Origin: Candidatus Hydrogenedentota bacterium
GTDB lineage: Bacteria; Hydrogenedentota; Hydrogenedentia; Hydrogenedentales; CAITNO01
Length of the DNA: 64,000 bases
Assembly (NCBI GenBank): GCA_012730045.1
Contig: JAAYBR010000031.1
Span: 62,001 to 126,000, forward strand
Reading direction: 5' to 3'
The notes beneath the pieces are model-generated. The model did not search any database. It was not told the DNA's origin and worked only from the letters and a program-made list of their open reading frames with translations. The translations under genes were made by a program, and so were the position numbers. Shown piece by piece: positions 45,527 through 53,400 of the stretch. Position 1 is the stretch's first letter; each line of letters begins with the position of its first letter.

Positions 45527-48349
45527 CTAGTTTCTTGCCGCCAGCAGGCCGGCGCTCCCGGCCTTCAACTCCTCCAGCTGCCGCTCCTGCTCGTCCGAGA
45601 AGGAGCCGAGCCGCTGGCCGTAGGCGTCGAGCCAGATGACCAGACGCTCCCGCTCCTCTGCGGAGAGGGAGACATTGTAATGGCCTTTGGGGGCGTCCAG
45701 CAGCGCGAGAATCGGGCTGGTGGAGGCGGGGCCGGTGCCCTCGATGGAGTAGCCGCGCAGGTATCCCTCGCGCACGTTGTCCACGAGGCTCGGCTTGCCG
45801 TAGCCGCAGAGGGCCTCGTAGGACTTTTCCGGGGTGAGCCGGAAGCGCGCCGCGCGCTTGTCCTCCCCCTTGGGGCTGTGGCAGGACACGCAGTGTGTGT
45901 CGAGCACGGGCTGCACCAGCCGGTCGTAGCGGAAGGGCCAGGTGCCGTCGGGCCCCGGCGTGACGCGGGACGGTTCGCGGCGCGCGGCGGCGAAGGCCTG
46001 CGCGGGGGGCGCGGTCATGCGGTGCTCGTGGCAGCCGACGCAGCTCAGGGTCTGGCCGGGCTGCACGTGGACGGCGCCGCGCATGGTCTGCACGGCCACG
46101 CCCCGGTCGTCCAGCGCCTGGAAGAACATGGTCACCCCGGCGGGCACGCGGAAATGCGCGGAGCCGTCGGGCTCCACGGGCACGGTGCCGAGGACGCACT
46201 TGCCCGGGTCGTCGGCCATGATGCCCATGGGGGGAAAGTTCATGGTGGGGTGGGTCTTCGCGGGCACGGCGACGATGCGCAGGGCCTTGATGTCCCCCGG
46301 CTTAACGGTGGTCAGCCCCTCGCAGACGTTCGCCACGAGGAAGCTCCCCTCCTTCGGCGCGTCGGCGCGCACGGTGCCGGCCAGCGCGGGGGGCATGGGG
46401 CGCGCGGCCACGGGCAGGGGCCACTCGCAGGCAAACTTCGGATCGCGGTGGAGCAGCTCCAGCTGGCCGCTGTCCGCGTCGTAGAGGTAGAGGCCCATGT
46501 CGTTGTCGGGGCGCTGCTGCGGGTAGGTGGGGGTGGGCACCAGCCCCCACGCCACGAGGTACAGCCGCTCGGAGAGGGGCCACGGGCTGCCGTAGTAGGT
46601 GGCGGGCCAGCCCTCGATCTCGGGGAAGACCACCTCGGGCGTGAGGCGTTTGATGGGGTCGGTCCCCTCGGTGCCGACGGTCGGGTCGAGCAGCGCGAGG
46701 CTGCCCATGGTCTGCGCGTGGTGGGCGGACCCGGTGAAAACGATTTTGTTGGACCCCGGCACGCACTGGGGCTCGAAGGTGCAGTGGGGCGAATGGGTGT
46801 AGTTCTTGTACACGATGCGGGTGTTTGTGCCGTCGGGGTGGATGGACCACAGGCTCATGAAGGGCATGTTCCACCGGTCCACATAGTCCCAGCGGGAGTA
46901 GAGGATGGAGCCGTCGTGCGCCACGCTGGGCGTCCACTCGAACATCTCAAAGGGGGAGATGGCGTTGAGCCCCGTGCCGTCGGTTTCCATGGTGTGCAGG
47001 GTGTACACCGCCACGGGCCGCTCCGGGCCGCCGCCGCAGCGCACATAGCAGTCCGGCAGGGCCGGCTCCTCCAGCGTGCGGGCCGCCGTGTCGGCGCCGG
47101 CCTGCACAAACTGGCCGCGGCGCGTGGAGAGAAAGATGATCCGGCCGTCGGGCAGGTAGCGCGCGTCGAAGTCGTCGTATTTTCCGCGCGTAAGCTGCCG
47201 CAGCCCCGTGCCGTCGAGGTTCATCTCGTAGACATGGTAGAAGGCGTCCTCGGGAACGTTTGCCTTGTTCAGCTTGTCCGGATGGTCCGACAGGCCGGGA
47301 TAATGCTTGCACCACGCGAAGAGCACCTTGGTCCCGTCGAAGGAGAGGGAGGGGCGCATGAAGCTGCCGGGCTCGGTGAAGGCGTCCGACAGGCACACGA
47401 GCTCGGGCGCGCCGTCGCGGAACCCGCGCATGCGGTAAAGCCCGCCGCCGGGCCGGGAGAACCACCCGTAGTGCTGGTCGGACATGTGGTTGAAGGAGCC
47501 GGGCACGCGCTTGGCGAAGAGGATCTCGTCGAAGTTCAGCAGGGGGTCCATGAGCAGCAGGCCCCGCTGGATCCACCGCACCTCGTTGAACAGCGCGGCG
47601 TCGGGGGCGGCCCCGGCGAGCTTTTCGATCTTCCGCTCCGCGCGCGACAGCATTTTGGAGAGGCGCCCCGCGTCCAGCCCCTCCCCCGCACGCATCAGGA
47701 TGAGTTCATGGCAGCGCCGGACGGCGCGGTCCAGATGCTCTGTGAAGTCCGGGGCGGGGGGCTCCGTCTGCGTGTGGTCCACGGACCACTGCGACACGCC
47801 GCTCTGCGTCGCCGGGCGGCGGAGGGCGATGTTCGCCGACGGGTCCGCCTGGGCAAACACCTCGACCTCGTCGAGATGGAGGAAGGTCTCGCCGCGCAGG
47901 GCCACGCGCACAAAGCGCGCGGGAGCGCCGCCCAGGGACGCGGCCAGCGGCTTGCCGTCCGTGAACCCGTAGAACACGGTTCCGGTGTGTGTGTAGACGT
48001 CCGACCAGGTCTGGCCGTCGCTGGAGGTTTGGATGATGACGCTGTTGCAGCGGTCGGGCGCGTCGCACCGGTTCCAGAGCAGCACGCGGTCCAGGGGCGT
48101 CTCCGCGCCCAAGTCCACCTGCCACCACGGGTCGGCCTCGCCGCCCGTGTGGAAGCCCCACTTGCCGTCCTTCACGCCGTCGCAGCCGCCCAGGGCGTCC
48201 GTCTCGCGGGTGGCCGGAATCTTCGGCCCCTCAAACCGGTTGGCAAGCTGGACCTGCCAGTCGGCCTCGACCTGCGCGCGGAACCCGTCCGCCGCCGCGC
48301 CCAGGGCCGCAGCCTGCATCACGCACAGCGCCAGCATCCATCGCGTCAT
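45527..48349 (-). CDS. HzsA-like exported dihaem protein with discoidin domain
   Basis: 940 residues. A signal peptide (MTRWMLALCVMQAAALGAAA) is followed by an F5/8 type C (discoidin) domain, residues about 60-165 (WWQVDLGAETPLDRVLLWNR, ARFVRVALRG). A PD40/HzsA-like propeller follows (ILFAKRVPGSFNHMSDQHYG, YHVYEMNLDGTGLRQLT, YLPDGRIIFLST, NKIVFTGSAHHAQTMG), then a beta domain with GTVPVEPDGSAHFRVPAG. Near the C-terminus lie two haem c sites: CVGCHEH (about residue 770) and CVSCHSP (about 818). This order matches the hydrazine synthase alpha-like family of planctomycetes, whose members outside anammox have unknown function. Paralogues lie at 53401 and 56005. Confidence 0.85.
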   Translation of the reverse strand: MTRWMLALCVMQAAALGAAADGFRAQVEADWQVQLANRFEGPKIPATRETDALGGCDGVKDGKWGFHTGGEADPWWQVDLGAETPLDRVLLWNRCDAPDRCNSVIIQTSSDGQTWSDVYTHTGTVFYGFTDGKPLAASLGGAPARFVRVALRGETFLHLDEVEVFAQADPSANIALRRPATQSGVSQWSVDHTQTEPPAPDFTEHLDRAVRRCHELILMRAGEGLDAGRLSKMLSRAERKIEKLAGAAPDAALFNEVRWIQRGLLLMDPLLNFDEILFAKRVPGSFNHMSDQHYGWFSRPGGGLYRMRGFRDGAPELVCLSDAFTEPGSFMRPSLSFDGTKVLFAWCKHYPGLSDHPDKLNKANVPEDAFYHVYEMNLDGTGLRQLTRGKYDDFDARYLPDGRIIFLSTRRGQFVQAGADTAARTLEEPALPDCYVRCGGGPERPVAVYTLHTMETDGTGLNAISPFEMFEWTPSVAHDGSILYSRWDYVDRWNMPFMSLWSIHPDGTNTRIVYKNYTHSPHCTFEPQCVPGSNKIVFTGSAHHAQTMGSLALLDPTVGTEGTDPIKRLTPEVVFPEIEGWPATYYGSPWPLSERLYLVAWGLVPTPTYPQQRPDNDMGLYLYDADSGQLELLHRDPKFACEWPLPVAARPMPPALAGTVRADAPKEGSFLVANVCEGLTTVKPGDIKALRIVAVPAKTHPTMNFPPMGIMADDPGKCVLGTVPVEPDGSAHFRVPAGVTMFFQALDDRGVAVQTMRGAVHVQPGQTLSCVGCHEHRMTAPPAQAFAAARREPSRVTPGPDGTWPFRYDRLVQPVLDTHCVSCHSPKGEDKRAARFRLTPEKSYEALCGYGKPSLVDNVREGYLRGYSIEGTGPASTSPILALLDAPKGHYNVSLSAEERERLVIWLDAYGQRLGSFSDEQERQLEELKAGSAGLLAARN

Positions 48350-48487
48350 AACCGCCGGTCTCCGGTTGGCCGTCCTGCCGCCCCGTCCGGGTCTATCCTC
48401 TCATAATGGGTCGTCCCAGTCAACGCAGGGAGAATGTCCCCGCAGAGAAACGGAGGACACCGCGAAAAACAGGGGCAGGATTCGGGG

Positions 48488-50008
48488 CTACTCCCCTTCC
48501 CCGTCCGTTTCCCCCTCCTCATCGGGAGGCCCGGGGGCGTCCCCGCACGCAAGGGGCGGCGGAGGAAACTCAGGTCTCCGGGGACGGCGGGCGCTGAGAA
48601 CCGCCCAGCCGAGGGCGCCGATGACGAGGAGGGCCACGGCGACCTGGCCGAGGGGGCCGCCCCAGGAGCGGCGGGCACGCAGGAGGGCCGTTTTTTCGGC
48701 GGCAAGATTGTCCTCTGTTTGGGCGAAGGTCCAGGGGCCGAGGGTGACGGTTCCGCCGGGCTCCAGGACATGCTCCGTGCCCCCGCGCGCAAGGGTGTAG
48801 CGCATGCGGGGGGGCTGCGGCAGGCGGCGGTAGCGCCAGGAGACGCCCTCGTCGCGCAGAAGAAGCCCCTCGCGCAGGCGCAGGAGCGCGCCGGTATGTG
48901 TCCGCACGAGGGCCGCCTGCACGGGGCTGCCTGAGGTGCCGACGGGCACGGCGGCGGGGGCGGCGCCGTCGAGCCGCAGGGCCGCGCCGCCGCCCAAGTC
49001 GAGCACGTCGCCCTCCTTCATGCGCGCGGAGGGCAGGCGGTCAGCACCGCGCCAGGCGGCCACCCGGGCCGCCCCCTCGCGCCAGGGCCGGACCAGCACG
49101 CGCACGGGAAGCGCGCCGGGATACTCGAAGAGCACGGGGTCATCGGCCCCGGCGGTGTTGGCGGGAATCTCCAACACCCGCTTCTCCTCCCCCTTTCGGA
49201 CCCCGACACGCAGCACGGAAGTCTGGGCACCGTCTTCGGGCCGTTGAAGCAGCACATACTCCGCGCCGTCGGAGACGGTGCAGGCAGTTCCGGGCTCGAA
49301 GGACTGGAACCAGTGGACGCGGCGGACGTCGCGCACGCCCCAGCGCGCGGCGTCGAGCCCCGGCGGCGCTTCGGGAAGCACGGCTTCGGCGGCGGCCTCG
49401 TCCCTTGCCCACTGAAGATGAAACGCCGCCTCCGGCGTCAGAAAGGTCCACCGGCCCTCCTCCAGGAAAACGCCCTGGGTCCAGGGGGCGTCCGGCGCGG
49501 GGCGCCAGGAGAGCGCGGCCAGCGGCCTGCCGCCGGGTTCGGGGATGATCCCCGCCCAGGGGCCCACTTCGACCACGGTGCCCTCCCCTCCGGGCACGGG
49601 CACGGACTGTCCCGACTTCGCGGGAACTTCGACGGGCTCCGTCCCGGCCGCGCGCGCCTCGATCACCTCCAGGTCCGGGAGGCGCTCCATCACCTCGGCG
49701 CGCCGAAGCTCCAGCGCGAAACCCAGCCCCTCGGCGTCGAAGCGGCCGGAGGAGGGAAAGAGACGGCGGGCGGCGGCGGGGTTGTCGAAGGGAAGGAGGT
49801 CGGGCGACAGGCCGCGGTGGGGGGACGGGGTGAACCCCGCGCCCTCCCCGGCGGGGCGCACGGCGAGGCTTTCGCGGCCGCCGACGGCGACAGCCACCAG
49901 CCCGTCAAACGCGAGATGCCGGTTGGCAAGCCACGCCGCCCCGGAGAAGAGCGCTCCGAGGTAGAACAGGGCGGCGAACATTCTGGCCCATCGAAACATG
50001 CGCGGCAT
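48488..50008 (-). CDS. Membrane-anchored protein of unknown function
   Basis: About 506 residues. An N-terminal hydrophobic helix (MFAALFYLGALFSGAAWLA) and a C-terminal helix (LGQVAVALLVIGALGWAVL, about residue 460) flank a large beta-rich region that includes VLDLGGGAALRLDGAAP and the FHA-like EHVLEPGGTVTLGPWTF. The last 30 residues are charged (PDEEGETDGEGE). The start is uncertain: ATG at 50008 or 49999, neither with a clear ribosome-binding site; translation may be coupled to the small frame ending at 50044. No family recognised. Confidence 0.65.
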   Translation of the reverse strand: MPRMFRWARMFAALFYLGALFSGAAWLANRHLAFDGLVAVAVGGRESLAVRPAGEGAGFTPSPHRGLSPDLLPFDNPAAARRLFPSSGRFDAEGLGFALELRRAEVMERLPDLEVIEARAAGTEPVEVPAKSGQSVPVPGGEGTVVEVGPWAGIIPEPGGRPLAALSWRPAPDAPWTQGVFLEEGRWTFLTPEAAFHLQWARDEAAAEAVLPEAPPGLDAARWGVRDVRRVHWFQSFEPGTACTVSDGAEYVLLQRPEDGAQTSVLRVGVRKGEEKRVLEIPANTAGADDPVLFEYPGALPVRVLVRPWREGAARVAAWRGADRLPSARMKEGDVLDLGGGAALRLDGAAPAAVPVGTSGSPVQAALVRTHTGALLRLREGLLLRDEGVSWRYRRLPQPPRMRYTLARGGTEHVLEPGGTVTLGPWTFAQTEDNLAAEKTALLRARRSWGGPLGQVAVALLVIGALGWAVLSARRPRRPEFPPPPLACGDAPGPPDEEGETDGEGE

Positions 50009-50043
50009 CCACGGAACCGGCGGACGGACGGGACACGGGCCTT

Positions 50044-50253
50044 TCAGCCCGCGGCGGGGGGAACGGGCGTCATCCCGGCGAACAGCCGCCGGAAGAGTCC
50101 CGTCACGCGGGCCTCCTGGTTCGGCCCGAACCAGCCCATCTGTCCCAGTTCGTAATTCTGGCTGTAAGGATACTGTCCGCCGGTGTTCCAATGGAAGCGG
50201 TCCGGCGGCGGGCCGGGAGGAAAGGGGCGCATGGACCCGACGGTCCCGCCCAT
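50044..50253 (-). CDS. Small hypothetical protein (69 aa)
   Basis: A frame of 69 residues rich in Pro, Gly and aromatics (PFPPGPPPDRFHWNTGG, YELGQMGWFGPNQEAR) ending VTGLFRRLFAGMTPVPPAAG. It sits 21 bp after the RidA-like gene and 35 bp before the membrane-anchored protein, in the same direction. The aromatic content is unlike chance frames in this GC-rich DNA, which tend to be Arg/Ala-rich. No ribosome-binding site is obvious; a shorter form could begin at residue 8. Weakly supported. Confidence 0.42.
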   Translation of the reverse strand: MGGTVGSMRPFPPGPPPDRFHWNTGGQYPYSQNYELGQMGWFGPNQEARVTGLFRRLFAGMTPVPPAAG

Positions 50254-50274
50254 GCAGAGCAGGGGCGCGCCGGG

Positions 50275-51384
50275 TCAGACGGCCGGGACCGCGTCCACCT
50301 CCATCTCAAAGAGCAGCTCGTCGCGGCAAATGTCGGTGTTGGCGGAAATGAGGGGCAGCGGGGCGATGCCGCGCGCCGCGAGGACGCGGTCCAGGGCGGG
50401 GGCGTCCTCCAGGCGCTTGAAATAGCCGATGCCGCGGCAGACGTCCTTCCAGTCCATCCCGCGGGAGGCGAGGATGGCGTGGACCACGTCGAGGGTGAGC
50501 CCCACCTGCCGGTCCATGTCCCCGATGAAGACGCTGTTGCCCGCGGGGTCTATGCTTGCCGTGCCGGAGACGGTAAGGAGGCGCCCGCCCCCCGCGGCAA
50601 TCTCGACAGCCCGGCTGAAGGAGCTGCCGTAGTTCGGCGCGGGGCACTGGAGGGGCGACGGCACCAGGGCCACCTTCGCCCCGCGGACGGCAAGCACCCC
50701 GGCGGTGAGCGCGGCGCCGGCGGCGTTGGCCCCGCCGATGCCCGTGCTCGCGGGAACCAGCCGGTCAAAGACGCCATGGTCCCAGAAGAAGGCGGTGCGG
50801 ACCTCGTTGAACTCGCGGTACCACTCCAGCATGGCATGGTTGTAGAACCAGGTGCGGGCGACATCCTCGAAGCCCAGCCCGGCGGCCTCCAGCCCGCGCT
50901 CCATGAGGGTGAACACGGCGCGGGTCTGGTCGCGGCGGGACAGGGAAAGGTCGCGGGGGACCAGCCCTCCCAGACGGCACCAGCGTACGCCGCCCCGGGT
51001 GAACACAGTGCCGACCACGGCGCCGTCCACCGTCACGGGGGCGGGGCGGACGCCGCTCACGGCCCAAACCTGCATTCCGCGCAGGGGCACTGCGGCGGAG
51101 CAGCCCTCGGTCACCCAGGTGACGGGCCAGGCGATGGTCCCGAAAGCCTTCTTGATGTCCGCCAGCGCCACGCCGGGCACGCCGAAAATCTCCATGGAGA
51201 CCACATGGGCACCGAGTTTCCCGAGGCAGGCAGCCACCTCGCGGCCCAGCGCGGCGGGTGTCGTGCCCGGGGCCGGGTTTGCGGTCACGAACCACTCGCC
51301 TTCCACCGCGCCGCGGCGCACGGTCAGCGATTTTCCATCCTGCTCCGACGCGGTTTCGGACGCCGGTTTACTGCTATCCTTCAT
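50275..51384 (-). CDS. RidA/YjgF-superfamily protein, possibly chorismatase-like
   Basis: 369 residues in which two YjgF-like units can be traced. The N-terminal part has FTRGGVRWCRLGGLVPRD and TRAVFTLMERGLEAAGLGFEDVARTWFYN. The C-terminal part has LLTVSGTASIDPAGNSVFIGDMDRQV and GMDWKDVCRGIGYFKR. Length and the segment RTWFYNHAMLEWYREFNEVRTAFF resemble FkbO/Hyg5-type chorismatases, which hydrolyse chorismate to dihydroxy- or hydroxybenzoate, but active-site residues could not be verified by eye. ATG at 51384 has GGGAG 5 bases upstream. Cytosolic. First gene after a hairpin that separates it from the MauG gene. Confidence 0.72.
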   Translation of the reverse strand: MKDSSKPASETASEQDGKSLTVRRGAVEGEWFVTANPAPGTTPAALGREVAACLGKLGAHVVSMEIFGVPGVALADIKKAFGTIAWPVTWVTEGCSAAVPLRGMQVWAVSGVRPAPVTVDGAVVGTVFTRGGVRWCRLGGLVPRDLSLSRRDQTRAVFTLMERGLEAAGLGFEDVARTWFYNHAMLEWYREFNEVRTAFFWDHGVFDRLVPASTGIGGANAAGAALTAGVLAVRGAKVALVPSPLQCPAPNYGSSFSRAVEIAAGGGRLLTVSGTASIDPAGNSVFIGDMDRQVGLTLDVVHAILASRGMDWKDVCRGIGYFKRLEDAPALDRVLAARGIAPLPLISANTDICRDELLFEMEVDAVPAV

Positions 51385-51480
51385 CACTGCTCCCGCCGGT
51401 CTTTCCGGCTTCCTGTTTCGGGCGCCGCCGCCGTCCGCAGCGCGCCCCCGGGGGCCGCGCTCCGGCGGCCCGGCAAGCCC

Positions 51481-51506
51481 GCCCTCCGGTGAAACACCGG
51501 ACGGGC
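51481..51506 (-). terminator. Hairpin after the propeller-MauG gene
   Basis: tccggtg (51485-51491), a three-base loop, and caccgga (51495-51501) form a perfect 7-bp stem extended by gccc/gggc past one bulged base. It starts just beyond the stop at 51515 on the minus strand. No T tract follows, so termination may be partial. Confidence 0.4.
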
Positions 51507-51514
51507 CGTCAAGT

Positions 51515-53377
51515 TCACAGGGATCCCACGTAGGCCGCCAGGTCCTTCAGCTCCTCCTCCGACAGGCCCGCCGTGTCCCCGTGCCGGTTGTCCTTGTTGT
51601 GGACCGTGAACACCTCCATGAGGGTGGCGGCGCGGCCGTCGTGCATGTAGGGGGCCGTGCGCCAGACCTCCACCAGGGTGGGCGTGTCCACGGGCTTGCC
51701 CGCGTCCAGCCCCAGCGTGGTGCCCAGGTCATGGATTTTGAGGTCCGAATAGAGCGGGGCCGGGTGGCAGGCGGCGCAGTGGGCGCGCTCGAACACGGCC
51801 TTGCCGCGCTCGGCGGCGGCGCCGAGTTTGCCGTTCTCCAGCAGGGGGCTGGGCACGGGCTTCAACGCCTTCAGGTAGGTGTCAATGGCCACGGAGTCCT
51901 CCTCGGGGCGCACGGCGAACTGGATGTGGCGGATGCCCGCGCGCACGGCGGTCTCGGCGGTGTCGCGCACGCCCAGGCCCATGGCCGGGGGCGTCTGGTG
52001 GGAAAGCAGCATGCTCTTCGTGTTCTTGGGGTTGCCGATGCCGTCGTTGAGCAGATCCCAGTTCAGCCCGTCCGCGCGCGCGCCCGGGTGGCAGCTGACG
52101 CAGCTCTGCCAGTGCTGGAAGCACAGGGCGGCGTCGTGGAAGTTGCGCTCGCCGGTGCGCTCGGGGGTGAGGGGGGCGCTGCCCAGCTCGATGCGGCCGG
52201 CGGTCCGGGCCGGGTTGGCGGAGGCCAGCTCCACCACGGCCAGGTCGTCGGTGAAATACTGGGCGGCCCACACCTTCGCGCCGTCGGTCCACAGGCCGCG
52301 CGGGCCGTTGCCCGCCAGCTTGATCCGTCGGCGCAGGGTGACGAGGAAGGACAGGTCGTTGGGCACGTCCTCCGGCTTCGCGGAGACCTCGGTGACCCGC
52401 TCGCCCGCGGCCACCTTGGCGAGGCGCTCGTGGAGTTTGGCGCGGTCAATCACGCTGATCTCGTGGGTGCCCGCATGGGCCACGAGAATCGAGGCGCCGT
52501 CGGGCGTGCAGACGACGCCCCGCGGGTTCGCCGCGCCCATGTCCACGTCGTCCAGCAGGACCGTGTTCACCAGCGCGCCCGCCGCGGTGTCAATGACCGT
52601 GAGGGCGTTGGTGTTCATCCAGCCGCGCTCAAGCTGGGTGGTCGGCATCTGGTAGCGCGCGAGGATGTGGGTGACATAGGCAAAGGCGCCGTCGGGGGAG
52701 ATGCAGACGCCCCGGAGGCCGTTGCTGCCGTTGGGCAGGGCCAGCGTCGCGGTGACGGCGCGGGTGGCGGTGTCAATCACGGACACCGCGGACCCGGCGT
52801 AGTCGCCGTTGGACGGCCCGGCGGGCATGAGATTGGCCACGATCAGGCGCGCGCCGTCGGGCGTGACGGCGGCGGCAACGGGATCGCGCGTCACGGGAAT
52901 CCTCGCGGCGACGGACTTGGCCGCCAGGTCCACAACGGCCACATCGTTGTTGAACCGGCAGCAGACGTAGAGCAGGGCGCCGTCGGGGCTGACCACCGGC
53001 GCGACGGGGGTGTGGCCCACGGCGATCTCGGCCTGCACCTTGCCGGAGGCGGCGTCCACGGCGCGCACGACGCCCGCGGGGACCGCGCCGGTCACGTACA
53101 GGGTCTTGCCGTCGGGCGACAGGGCGACGCCGCCGGGCGCGTCGGGCAGGTCAATCCGGCGGACGACCGTTCCCTTCTCCGCGTCCACCACGGCCACGGC
53201 GTTGGCCGTCGCCTCGGTGACGTAGAGGGTCTTGGCGGCCGCGGCCGCCGCGATGAACTCGGGCGAGCGGAAGCCGCCGTCGGCGGCCGCCGCGGCACCG
53301 CACAGCGAGAGGACCCCGATGCCCAAACACGCCGCCGAAACGGCCCAAGTTCCCCGAAAACGCCGCGTCTTGATCAT
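51515..53377 (-). CDS. Exported YVTN beta-propeller / MauG-like dihaem peroxidase
   Basis: 620 residues. A signal peptide (AACLGIGVLSLCGAAAAAD) leads into a YVTN-type propeller (LYVTEATANAVAVVDAEKG, GVALSPDGKTLYVTG, VVSPDGALLYVCCRFNNDVAVVDL) running to about residue 400. The C-terminal half is a cytochrome c peroxidase/MauG domain with two haem sites, CVSCH (about 426) and CAACH (about 532), plus FHDAALCF and PYMHDGRAATLMEVF, typical of MauG-like proteins. Probably a periplasmic oxidase or peroxidase acting on a protein or small-molecule partner. ATG at 53377 has GGAAGGA upstream. It follows the HzsA-like gene by 23 bp. Confidence 0.87.
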   Translation of the reverse strand: MIKTRRFRGTWAVSAACLGIGVLSLCGAAAAADGGFRSPEFIAAAAAAKTLYVTEATANAVAVVDAEKGTVVRRIDLPDAPGGVALSPDGKTLYVTGAVPAGVVRAVDAASGKVQAEIAVGHTPVAPVVSPDGALLYVCCRFNNDVAVVDLAAKSVAARIPVTRDPVAAAVTPDGARLIVANLMPAGPSNGDYAGSAVSVIDTATRAVTATLALPNGSNGLRGVCISPDGAFAYVTHILARYQMPTTQLERGWMNTNALTVIDTAAGALVNTVLLDDVDMGAANPRGVVCTPDGASILVAHAGTHEISVIDRAKLHERLAKVAAGERVTEVSAKPEDVPNDLSFLVTLRRRIKLAGNGPRGLWTDGAKVWAAQYFTDDLAVVELASANPARTAGRIELGSAPLTPERTGERNFHDAALCFQHWQSCVSCHPGARADGLNWDLLNDGIGNPKNTKSMLLSHQTPPAMGLGVRDTAETAVRAGIRHIQFAVRPEEDSVAIDTYLKALKPVPSPLLENGKLGAAAERGKAVFERAHCAACHPAPLYSDLKIHDLGTTLGLDAGKPVDTPTLVEVWRTAPYMHDGRAATLMEVFTVHNKDNRHGDTAGLSEEELKDLAAYVGSL

Positions 53378-53400
53378 GACCAATCCTTCCCTTGCCGGAT

